A stretch of DNA of 62,760 nucleotides from Parachlorella kessleri. Its lineage: Eukaryota > Chlorophyta > Trebouxiophyceae > Chlorellales > Chlorellaceae. The stretch is from assembly GCA_001598975.1 (NCBI GenBank), contig BBXU01000416.1:1-62760 (forward strand). The letters are read 5' to 3'. The notes below the pieces were generated by a model. It was not told where the DNA came from. It did no database searches and worked only from the letters and a program-made list of their open reading frames with translations. The translations under genes were made by a program, and so were the position numbers. Positions 11,101-21,010 of the stretch are shown here, piece by piece (within the stretch, counting starts at the first letter, position 1; each line of letters starts with the position of its first letter).

Positions 11101-13597
11101 GAATCCTCCTCGACTTCCAGGCCAGGGGCGCACTGTTGCTCCACATCTTCATCTATCATGAGAACAAGTTACAGGTACTGGGCGCACAGCTTGTCTAGCC
11201 AGACTTCCACCCCCCTCCTTGCCACTAGGGCTTGTTGCACCTTGACGGCTGGTCGGTCAGAAGATATATCGCCCGCCAGGATCAAGGCAAGCTCAAGCAC
11301 ACCACACCCTTTCCCAGCAAAGTCACATGACGCCAGTTTCCCTTTCTGCAACAGCCTGGTGACAGAGGCAGCGTGGCGACCTCTATAGTAGCCCTACCTT
11401 CATCGCTGTCATCTGAGAGGGCATCTGAGCCGAAGGGTGCTGTGGTGGTGTTCTCTGAGGTTGCCTGGGGCAGCTCCTCCTCACTGTTATACCCATCATC
11501 TAGCAGCACTTCTTCCTCATAACTCATCTCCTGCGTGACAAGAAACCACAAAGCCTCTTGACCATATTTGGATGCTGCAAGTCTCAGGCTAGTGACAGCC
11601 CTGGTTGGTCGAAGTGCTTTAGCCATAGCTAAAACTCCGGCGTGGCAAGCGGGCATCAAGCATTGCTCTTACTACATCTGGACCAGGCAGGGTAATGAAA
11701 GCGGTTAATGTGGACCCTACGCCCTTTCACCGGCAGGCCACACGCCGGAGTTTGAGCTTGCCTGACTAATGAATGGCATGCGCTGCTTTTTGGCGGTGCT
11801 TGGAAGCTCCACCAAATTCTCAGCCTCAGCACCACCAGCAGAAGCATCCTGAGACACAATCTCCAGATCATCATCATCTTCACCCATTTCGGCTGCCTCA
11901 GCTGGCGCTGCTTCCAGTTGCTGCTGCGATTGTGGCGCCACTGCCTGCCCTGGGGATGCCTGCTCTCCATCAGCAACAGGCATGCCTGCGGGTGCAGCAT
12001 CTCCGACGATGTGAGTAGCGGGCACAGCTTGCTCCTTGTATGCCTGGCGCCCAGCGTCAGGGCCGACTGCAGCCAAGTCAGCTGCCTCTTCATCAGCCGG
12101 TGAGGGATCCGCGGCTGTTGGAGGTTCTACGCCCCTACATGCTGCTGGCTGGGGTTGCTGCTGCTGTACCGAAGAAGCATTGACAATGTTGGCAGGTGGG
12201 GCTTTATCGCGCTGCGCTGCTGCAAAGACCTCCTCAAAGCTAGGGGCATTGCTGAGCTTGGGCTTGGGGGCCCTGCAATGCACCACAGCAGAGGCTATTG
12301 AGGAACGAAGTGCATGCTAAGCAGCAATGGCTGCTTACGGGCAACAAGTGTGCATGCTGCAGGCCCAGTGTTCTGGTTGGCATGGCAGGCAAGGGCGGCA
12401 TGCTGCAATAACTAACCCTGGGCACAAGTGATCCGCGCAAAGTTACAGAAGCTGCAGTTAGGAGACGCACATAGCTCTTCCGCACCTCTGAATGGCTGCT
12501 TGCTGCCGCTGCTTGATTCTCTCCAATATGCTGCTGAGAGGTTTGACCTCAACTTCAGCAGCTTGCCCCAGCCGGTCCCGAGACGCGGTCTCTGCGATGG
12601 GCATACAAAGCATCTTTTTATGGTACCAAGGAGTCAAGCTCTTCCCTAACGGGGCCTTGACTGCTCCCTTCAGCAGGACTCCTTGGCTGCCTGTAACAAT
12701 GCCTCCGCCCTCAGCTTTCGCAAGGGGCTTCCCACGTGTCTCTTTTCATATAGCAGCCGGGGCTGAAATGGAGCCGGCATGGCGTCCAAGAACACTGCTG
12801 CTCTACTACTTTTAGATGGTACATGGACCCACCTCTCAGCACCCGCTGCGTGTCTGCGTCCACATCGCCCCAGCCTATGCTGCCCTCTTTGGCATCACTA
12901 TGGCCTTGGCTCCTGCTTTCCCAACCTCCTCTGTCCTCCTCCTCCTCCTCTGTCAAGCAGATGCACAGAGGTTGCTTGTTACAGCAGACCAGGCATATTG
13001 AGAAGGAGAGGACTACGTCAGCTGAAGGCTGCGCTTGCCTTGCCTGACAGGTGGCAGCGTACAATGGCCAGCCAGCATACCTTCTGAGCCAGTAGCAGAG
13101 TTGTCGCCCTCTGCCTCCTTTCCCTCCTTGTAGTACTCGTTGAGTTCATCCTCCTCGTCTTCAAAGCCAGCACCTGCCTGTGGAATGCATGTCAAAGTGG
13201 TTGGAATCGTATAGCCTAAGGGATTAGAAAGGCTGATAGCTAGCGCCCCCCCAAAGTATAAGCACCCACGGCACCTTATGCTTAGCCATTGTCTTGATGG
13301 ACATATGCTCGGCCAGCTCACCTCAGCCACAGTACCCCTCTCATCCTCCGACCCTTGCTGCGAGGCTGCTCCCTTTCCCTCAGGTGCTGCCTCTGCGGCA
13401 GGCCAGGCGCTGGAGGGGCTGGCAGCTGGAGTGGGCAGCTCCCTTGGTCCCGTTTCATTTGGTTCCCGGTTCTGGTCGAAGGGCGAGGGCGGAGGCAGGA
13501 TTTTTGGGACCGCCCCAGCCTTGCGCAGCCGTGAGAACTTGCGCGCTCCTGGCTGGGGTGCGGCGTCCAGCATGAGTTCGTCCTCTGTGGAACCCAT
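8171..13597 (-). CDS. Claspin/Mrc1-like replication checkpoint mediator
   Basis: Claspin travels with the replication fork and passes signals from the sensor kinase to the checkpoint kinase. Thirteen exons: 13597-13322, 13177-13081, 12949-12833, 12591-12486, 12272-11744, 11530-11398, 11152-10964, 10662-10572, 10124-10061, 9873-9706, 9358-9167, 8958-8635, 8443-8171. They give 852 aa with all phases matching. The protein is acidic and mostly disordered. Diagnostic pieces are DTQRVLRET (about 157-165) followed by PLSSILERIKQRQ, matching the ETQRL(I/L)RE block of claspins; an Asp/Glu run ending DDDDVDDQGEL; a basic RGLKNGFRRRR helix; and a C-terminal SRSYVF like the SRNFVF of claspin. The intron after 10964 has a GC donor, the only one giving the right phase. 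Family assignment rests on short motifs. Confidence 0.74.
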
Positions 13598-13779
13598 TGC
13601 CCCAAGTCATATGATCAGGGTAGAAATATTCCACTTACTGCATGTTCGCCCAGGGAAGACACTGAAGTTTGTCACCCGTAATTGAAAGCCACGCAGGGCC
13701 AGCAGACCCGCCAGCGCGCTAGACTTGACCATCCTGCTTGTCAACACCACTCGCTACCGGCTCGTAGGGCGATCGCAGG
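13598..13779. promoter_or_regulatory. Shared promoter region, claspin-like and HSBP1
   Basis: A 182-bp gap between divergent start codons, the shortest head-to-head gap in the window. It holds both 5' UTRs. No clear TATA box is seen. Confidence 0.6.
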
Positions 13780-14179
13780 ATGAAGATGGAGTCCAACAGG
13801 CTCGCACCCCTGCCCAAGCAGCCAACCCAGGCTGAGCTCTCCGCTTTTGTAAGTCTTCTAATACGCCCCTGACAGCTCACAGGGAAGTGCCCTTCAAAAT
13901 GGAAATGCACGTGACAGGAAGGGGTCTGACAGTAGTGTGGCGGGTGCCAGCAACGTCAGTAAGCAGTGCACTTTAACCTGCCGGCCTTGCACAGACAAAC
14001 GCCCGTCGTATCCCTGGCTTTTGCAGGTTCAACAACTTTTGCAAAACCTCCAAAGCAAGTTCAAGACCCTTGCTGAGCGGGTTACCTTCCAAATCGACGC
14101 ACAAAGCGAGCGTGTTGAAGAGCTAGAACAGCAGATAAATGAGCTTCTACAGCAAGCCAAGATGAAGGACTCCTGCTAA
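13780..14179 (+). CDS. HSBP1: Heat shock factor-binding protein 1 homologue
   Basis: HSBP1 is a small coiled-coil protein that binds trimeric heat shock factor and damps its activity. Two exons, 13780-13848 and 14027-14179, join in phase 0 to 73 aa, the usual length. After a 22-residue Pro-containing leader, the rest is one continuous amphipathic helix with heptads of Leu, Val and Ile, including FVQQLLQNLQSKF and a VEELEQQINELLQQ stretch that match the family pattern. A second ATG two codons in is equally possible. The intron contains a dispersed repeat (13897-13970). The stop is only 8 bp from the stop of the opposing gene. Other short coiled coils could look similar, but the order of motifs favours HSBP1. 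Confidence 0.85.
13897..13970. repeat. Dispersed repeat, copy 1 (HSBP1 intron)
   Basis: About 74 nt beginning AAATGGAAATGCACGTGACA and containing AGTGTGGCGGGTG. It is matched at about 80 percent by 54882-54955, in an intron of the lipoyl synthase gene. Both copies are intronic, which suggests an old mobile insertion. Confidence 0.7.
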
Positions 14180-14187
14180 TCGCGTCA

Positions 14188-16190
14188 CTACAAAAGACCC
14201 AACTGTACAAGCTGCAGCTGCCCCACATCTACGGCAACCTCGTCTACTTGGAATGGCTCTGGGTCAGGCGGCGCATCGAGCATGCTATATCGTCGGTACG
14301 GCAGCACTGACGGGTCAAAATGCCAGCCATACACCCCCTGTCGGTGCACCAAACACCGCTGCAGGCCTGCGTCCTTGGCTACTTGCGCTGCCCAGGCTGA
14401 CCGATTGTTGGTGCGACCTGCAGTTAGTAAAAGCAGTGCTACACTGGCTCTCTCTGTGGCAGCTGTACTTGCGCTCAGTTATGTATTGCGTTTAGCTATT
14501 ATAGCTCTTCTTCGTGCTTGAATCTGCGATAAAGCTGAGCTGAGATGGCTGCATTCGTGCCGAGATGAACATGCATAGTTGGGTAAGACAGACACGCATC
14601 ACTTTTTGCAAGTAGGACTCACTAGACATGATGAGGAGGTCGTCTGGCGTGGGCTTTCGGAAGCTGTAGAGCCTCACAAACTGTTCGGAATCCAGCATAA
14701 AAGCGCTTGGCAGTTGGTCCACTGCAGCGAACGGGAAAGGGGCATAATATACTTAGAGCCAAGCCATGCCTCCTTGTTGCGCCCAGCGCACAGAGGCCGT
14801 ATTTGTATTTTGGGTAGGAGGAGCCCGAACTGACGCCACAGGCACATACACAGATGACCATGACAGTTGCCTGATTAATAGGTGCCGCTATACCGACCGA
14901 GTTACGACCGGCCCCGCATCGCCTCACTCACATGGGACATGCAGGCTGCCACGTATGGCGCCATACAGTGCACGCTCGTCGCTGCGGCGTACATCTATCA
15001 CCAGCGCCCGTGGCAGCTCTTGTTCCCAGACCACTCCAACCGTGCTGCCAGCCACAGGTGCACCCCCAGCCGATGTTGACTCAGCAAGAAGCAGGGCTAC
15101 AGCCTCGCGATCTATGTAGCGCAGGTCTAGCTGCGCTTGGATGCCTGGCAAAAAATTTCGGAGGCAGCCATCTAAAACCATAGTGCGCTGGTAGCCCTGC
15201 AGGAGTGGGGCAATGGGGAGTATAGCTAAAATGTGGTGGTAAGGGCGCTAGGATAGCTGCAAGCCTTGTGCAATGGCACTGCTCATGCTTCGCCTCTGCT
15301 ACAGCTTAAGCTTGCATGGTTGCAGCATGCTGCCTATGCAGAGGTAGCTGGGAGTGCATAACTCTCTCCGGCTGGGCGTCACCCAACATAATCAGGTTGG
15401 GTTATGATATGCTGACATGCAACTCCTCCACTAGAGGCCTGCCCATACATGTGCCGCTGCCTTGGCCGCTGCCAGCATTTGCTCTTCTTCGCTGTCCCCC
15501 ACGAACACCAGCATGTGGTGTGCAGCGGGGTAGGGAACACCCTGGAAGCTCTCATGCCAGGCCACCTCAGAGCCCAGCAACAGGTCTATCCTGTCCCCTG
15601 CTGGCATGGCACCGCAAGACGGTCAGGTGTAAAATGCTAGTAGAATTTGGTTCATTTCTACAAGCTGGCCAGCCTTGGCAACTTGGCAAGTCATGATAAA
15701 TCTTGGCAGCTCACTTCACCTGGCAGGCAGAGTGCGCCCTTCAGTTCACTAGGAAGAGGCTCAGTGGGTGCACGGCGCACATCAAATACCAGGTGTGGGT
15801 GCACCCCATGCTCAACCTGCAAAGTCAGAGAGGAGCTGGGGGCCCTTGAAAGTGACTAGTACAGGGGGCACCCGTTTGGCCAGCACACATTGCTTGTACC
15901 TCCCTGCACTTCTTGTCGATGACGTTTAGAAGTGACAAACGTACCAAGCAACTCACTCATGGCAACCTTCAGGCAAGCCTGTGGGGTGTTGGGTCACTTA
16001 CGAGCATGCGCAAGCTTGATGGGGACAGCTTTGCATAGAAACGCCCTAGCCTGCAACAAGATTGCTCGGTGGAGGCCTCGTCACGCTTCTTCTTATTCAA
16101 CTCTGACCTCAGCCAGCGAACCCCCCAGGCCAAGAGCGTCAGTATAAGCGCGCTTGTAAGCGATCCGCCTGCATTGCTTATTGATGGCAT
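14188..16190 (-). CDS. Membrane-anchored tandem rhodanese-like protein, catalytic Cys lost
   Basis: Six exons: 16190-16002, 15816-15720, 15597-15449, 15196-14932, 14721-14623, 14417-14188, giving 342 aa in frame. Residues 11-30 are a hydrophobic anchor followed by a basic stretch. Two rhodanese folds follow. The first has HLVFDVRR and HMLVFVGDSEEEQ. The second has RALVIDVRRSDE, SLHVPLDQLPSAF, a loop SSRTNNRS, and a GVYGWHFDP end. Active rhodaneses have Cys at the first loop position; here Ser267 sits there, with Arg272 kept, and the first domain has no Cys in its loop. Sulfurtransferase activity is therefore unlikely and a scaffold role is inferred. It is head-to-head with MEMO1 and tail-to-tail with HSBP1. 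Confidence 0.85.
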
Positions 16191-16386
16191 GTTGCCTCGG
16201 TCGATAAGGCCCGCAGGGTGGACCCCTGCTTGACACCCAGTGGCAGATTCTTCGGATACCATAGATACCCAGGGCCCTTGCTTCCTGTCCCACACCAGTG
16301 TACCGTTCCAATACGTATGCTTAGGAAAATTGCCAGCTTGATGATCGTTGGGAAATAATTATACACATTCCTCTGACTCAGTGCTC
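16191..16386. promoter_or_regulatory. Shared promoter region, rhodanese-like and MEMO1
   Basis: A 196-bp gap between divergent start codons that must serve both genes. It contains an AT-rich stretch near 16345-16370. Confidence 0.6.
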
Positions 16387-18709
16387 ATGCCACGAATCAG
16401 GCGACCCTCACATGCTGGGACTTGGTATGACTCGCAAGGCAAGTCACCTTTAAGGTTACGTTGCTGCCAGCAGTGTGGCAAAAAGCCGCTTTCATCGAGA
16501 TTCCTGGATTGCGTCTGCAGAAGGGCTCCTTTCATCAAAGATAGATGGGTGGCTAGAGAAAGCAGCAGCTCAGGAAGATGGCTTGCAGGAGCCAGCCAGG
16601 GCAATAATAGCACCACATGCAGGCTACAGATACTGTGGGCATATTATGGCACACGCGTACAGGCACATAGACCCGAGCCAAGTGTAAGTGTAGCGTGCGC
16701 ACATTCACTTTGGTCCCCTGTCGCTGGCTCCCACAGCTGTAAAGTGGCAGGTGGCTATGTCCCGCCTCTGCAGGAGGCGGGTTTTCCTGCTAGGACCCTC
16801 GCACCATTACTATAGCAAGGCATGCCTGCTTTCACCTGCCAACAGCTACAGTACGCCGCTCGGTGAGGCGCAGGAACGTCAGTGTGCATTAACGTTGTGG
16901 GTGCTGCAGTGTGCCCGGGTACTTGACATAAGCCTAGCATTCAAGCCACAGGTAGCTGCAGTCCATGGTTACGCATGTCCGGGGGGACCATGCTCATTGC
17001 GGTGGGGCTCACTGTACCTGCAGGCAGCGCCTTGATAGACGAGGAGGTGTACACGGAACTCCGAGCCAGCGGCCAGTTTGGTACCATGGACTTGGATGTA
17101 GATGAGGTCAGCCATGTCGCCTTCGCCACTCAATCGTGTCACTGGTGGGCCTCAGGCACACGGCCGGTTTGTTTTGGAGGGCGTGCAAGGAACGGCACAA
17201 GCTACAAGCGAAAGGCCTCGTGTTGGTGTCACGCCAGCTGGTAGAGTATGATGCGGTGAGATCGCTCAAAGTCCTGTGCTATGCTGTGCAGGCCGAGCAC
17301 AGCATGGAATTGCACATGCCCTACCTCATGCACGTGATGGGCGGGCACCCGTTCACACTAGTGCCAATCCTGGTTGGCGCGCTGCCTTTCGAAAGGTATG
17401 CCATGATGGAAGGACAGGAGCTCATGCTTGACTCTGGTGTGTGGTTCCTGCAGCTTGCTGAAGGTACACTCAGGAGTACGCAGTACTTGCCGCATAGGGG
17501 TCCATGTCTTGCCTTTACCCTGCATGCTCAGTGCTGTCTGCCGTGCCCAACTGGGAACCCGCGAGAGCTGCACAGTACCGCCAAGGTTTACTGGGAGCTG
17601 ACTCGTTTTTAAGCCTATACCGCTGCCACTTACAGTGAGGCTGCCTATGGCGAGCTGCTGGCTCCCTACCTGGACGACCCCACCAACCTCTTCATTATCA
17701 GCTCCGACTTCTGCCACTGGGGCATGCGATTCAGCTATACCCATTACAAGCAGTCAGTCGTAAGTGGAAGAATTGGATGGACAGCGTTGGCATGCTGTGG
17801 GTGCTGCACTCAAGGCCCCCAGCGGTGGCTGAGCGTTTTAATCCCCCCGGCTATGCTACTTGTTGAGCGCGCAAACCCCAACCTCTGGTGGCCCTGGGGA
17901 GGGATGCCAGCTTGGCTGTGGCCAATGCGCCGGGCGGGTTCGTGCAGCAGGCTCCCCAGGCAGTAGAGACTAACTGGAGCAGGTGGCTTGAACCCTTGCA
18001 GGGTGCAATCTACGAGAGCATAGAGTGGCTGGACCGTCAAGGCATGGCAGCAATAGAGGCCCAGGACCCCGGCCTGTTTAGGGACTACCTGCGCAGCTAT
18101 GGGAACACCATCTGTGGGCGACACCCCATCGGGGTGCTTCTCCAGGTCCGTGGGCAACAGTGCCCTGCCTTTTGAGCAGCAGGGACTTCCAGTCAGCTCT
18201 GTGGACAGCAGCCTAGGGAAAAATTTGGCCAAACCCTTGTTGAAGGCAAGTGAGCCAGGGGCTATGCCTCGTGGAATCCATTGAAGTGTCGGATCAAAAT
18301 TCTGCCCAGGCTGTTGTTCTCTGTGATGGCGACCTTGGCACGGAGGGCAGGGTATGGTATGTTGTAGTCAGGGCTGTAAGCCCTGTTTACAGCAAGTGGG
18401 TGACCAAGCCAGGTGAGAGAACTTCTATGCCTGAAGAGGCGCTGGATCAGCGAGCACCTGCAACACAAGCTCGTAGTGAACAAAAGTAAGGAGCAGTAAG
18501 CCCCCCCTGGTTAGGCACCCTGCAAACCTCTACGGCAGCCCTCGAGGGTCTGGAGGGCATACTATGCTGCCTTGCAGGCCCTGCAGCGGTGTCGCACCAA
18601 GTTCAAGCTACAATTCACAGGGTATGACCAATCATCCAAGTGCACCAAGTCTACCGACTCCAGTGTGAGCTATGCTTCTGCCGTGGTCACAGTAGCTGGG
18701 GGCAGTTGA
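16387..18709 (+). CDS. MEMO1: MEMO1 family protein
   Basis: MEMO proteins share the fold of extradiol dioxygenases; animal MEMO1 binds copper/iron and acts in redox and motility signalling. Eight exons: 16387-16438, 16521-16683, 16774-16862, 17024-17106, 17292-17395, 17636-17759, 18002-18145, 18578-18709. They give 296 aa, against 297 in human. Family landmarks run in order: SHAGTWYD at the N-terminus, [64 protein letters not shown] and DSSVSYASA. The His, His and Cys that form the metal site in animal MEMO1 are all kept. Intron 1 has a GC donor (GCAAGT after 16438); using the nearby GT instead would delete the conserved Trp-Tyr-Asp. Confidence 0.95.
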
Positions 18710-19360
18710 GGGCCGCAAGGAGTGTCAGAGATAGGCGGCCATAATGCTATGATAGTAGAGGCCTTGGGTTGGAACACGGCAGGAAAATTAATGCTTTGGA
18801 ACACGCGTAGCTGATGCTGTTGTCTGTATAATAGGACTTGTGAAGTCTAAAGGCTACCCAGAATGTGCTGCTTGCTAGCTGGCTGTAGCGGAGGCCCGTG
18901 TACTCACAGCGCTTTCAGCCTATTTCCTCGTTCATAATACTTCATGGCCATTCACTGGTTTCATTCCACTGTATATCAGCACCAGCCATTGTACATCCAA
19001 ACTGTTTAACTGCGCGCCTTAACAATGGGACAGGCAGGACTATGTGACTGTAAGCCATTGGACTTCATTGGGCCCAAGGGTCCGCACGGTTCCAAGCGGT
19101 AATGCTGGAAAACATTTCACACTGCAGCTGATCCACCAAACTGCTGCCAGATATGCATATAATACCTTCTAGTCCATGGAGATAACATATGAGAAGGCAA
19201 CCAACTGACATGCCTCTCTGCAACGCCAGACTTACATCAGATACCACACCACTATTTGTAGGCGGGTGTCTGGTGCTGGCCCCCATCAAAGGAGCATGCC
19301 AAAGCCGCCACTGGCGTCGAATGCACTCAGGCACGCTACTACCAGACTGCTATGGTAGTG
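18710..19360. other. Convergent intergenic stretch (3' UTRs)
   Basis: Noncoding stretch between the stops of MEMO1 and SRP19. A TGTAA occurs at 19049-19053 on the plus strand. I see no gene or RNA here. Confidence 0.5.
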
Positions 19361-20327
19361 CTATTTCTTCTTCTTGCCTGCCTTCTTGCCTTGTTGTTGT
19401 TGATGTTGCTTGCTGGATTGCCCTGCGGCCGCTGCGGCTGCAGCACTGCTCTCTGCCTTGGACTCTAGCTGCGGCTTACGCCCCTGCCGGTTGGGGTGCC
19501 GAGGGATGAACTCAGCTATCCGCTTCAGCAGCAGCCGGCCTGCGAAACAAATGCCAACGGGGAGTCAACCCTTCCCTGTCTGAGACCTTCCAATCTGGTA
19601 GGCATAGAGCCCTCACACCCTACCCAGGGTGCAGATTCACATAAACACAAGAAACCTACACGTACAGGTCCAGGAAGCTTTAGAGAGAAGATTATGAGGA
19701 AAATGAGAGCAACTTACGGTTTGGGAATTCTGGGTTTATGAGTGTCCCATCCTCGCTCTTCAGCTGCACCCGAACCCTCCCACGCACTAGGAAGTCCCGG
19801 GAGTAAGCCTTGTTCTGCAGTGCAGACACCAAGCCCTCAGAGGCTGGCTAGTACAGGAGTGCCACCATGGCATCCCAGGAACGCCAGCAGTTTACCAGAA
19901 CTGGCCAGCCTACAGTCTCAACCGCCGGAACGTTCAGGTCATGCCCAGGCTCAACACGCTTCCAGGTTCACAACTGGCGCCAATGTTTGAATATCGAGCA
20001 GTAGGTGTACGCAGCTGTTTGCAGCGGTTAACTTGTGCAGCCCCCAGCCTGTGCCCAGCGCAGGTGGCACAATGTCCCACCTCGGGCTCTGCCGGGAGCT
20101 TGAAGTGTTTCAAACAGTCAAGGATCTCCTGGACAGTGGGATCCGTACAAGCTGCAAGAGCAGACACAACTGAGCGCAGCTTAGTGGTGCTCCTTGGGGC
20201 AACATGCACGTTTGCTAGCAGGCCACCGACCTTTAGGGACTGGCACCTTTCGCCCCTGGGCTTGTGTTCGCCTTGAGTTTATGTAGTCGGGGTACACCAA
20301 AACTCTGCGGTCATGATCAAAACTCAT
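19361..20327 (-). CDS. SRP19: Signal recognition particle 19 kDa protein
   Basis: SRP19 binds helices 6 and 8 of SRP RNA and prepares it for SRP54. Four exons: 20327-20231, 20151-20081, 19814-19718, 19539-19361. They join in frame to 147 aa, the family length. Conserved parts are VLVYPDYINSRRTQAQGRKV at the start, DPTVQEILDCLKHF, YSRDFLVRGRVRVQL, the LLLKRIAEFIPRH helix, and a basic Gln/Lys tail ending in four Lys. The tail follows an Ala-rich linker. All introns are GT-AG. The gene lies downstream of the ankyrin gene on the same strand, 683 bp away. Confidence 0.92.
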
Positions 20328-21010
20328 GGCCACAGACAAAACTGCGTACTTGCGGTTTCGAGACACAAATAGAATAATGATAGTCGGTATTAATATTAAA
20401 CACTTTAAGTGGATTGATGGGAGTCCCCTGCAAGCTCCGGTCCCGCCAAGCCACATGGGCACAGCGGTCGGCACAGCTGCTACCTGCTGGCAGCTTGGCC
20501 CCCCATCCATTTCCTACTCAAAGTTCATCTCTACCCTAGGTGCAAGCCCTTACATCCCTTGGCACCGAGCTTGGTCTGGAAGCCCTCAGATAAGGAGATT
20601 TCACTTTCGGCAGGGGTGGTAAAGGCTATGCCACACAGTCAAAGCTACAGGGACCTCAGGCGAGCTAGCTGCCTCAGCTTCTTGAGCCGCGCAGCCCGTA
20701 GCTCTCATCCTCAATAGGGAGAGCGGTAAAATGCCGTAAAACCAGGACAAAACAAAGCCTTGCCTGCCTCATGGGCACCAGAAGTGCTACACAAGGTGGC
20801 CCACTTCTATACACTGTGGACCTCTCCCACTTACGCTGAGACAAACCACGCTGCGTCATCCCCAATATGAAATTTTTCAGAGAGACACCAATGGTGCATG
20901 CGCATCAGACTGCTACAGGTTCCTGCAGTTAGGCTAGGGTGGGTCGCACCTGTCACACCACCCCAGCACCCCAGGACAGGGACTCCACTGTGTTTGCCAA
21001 CGGAGTCGCT
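20328..21010. other. Spacer between ankyrin gene and SRP19
   Basis: This holds the 3' UTR of the ankyrin gene and the SRP19 promoter, both on the minus strand. A minus-strand stretch around 20690-20875 looks weakly coding (basic Leu/Arg-rich) with splice-like borders, but it cannot be joined in frame to either neighbour. Confidence 0.45.

Noticed and set aside
20640..20900. Weakly coding minus-strand stretch after the ankyrin gene
   Set aside because: The ankyrin frame has its own stop at 21011, and no donor before it gives a matching phase.
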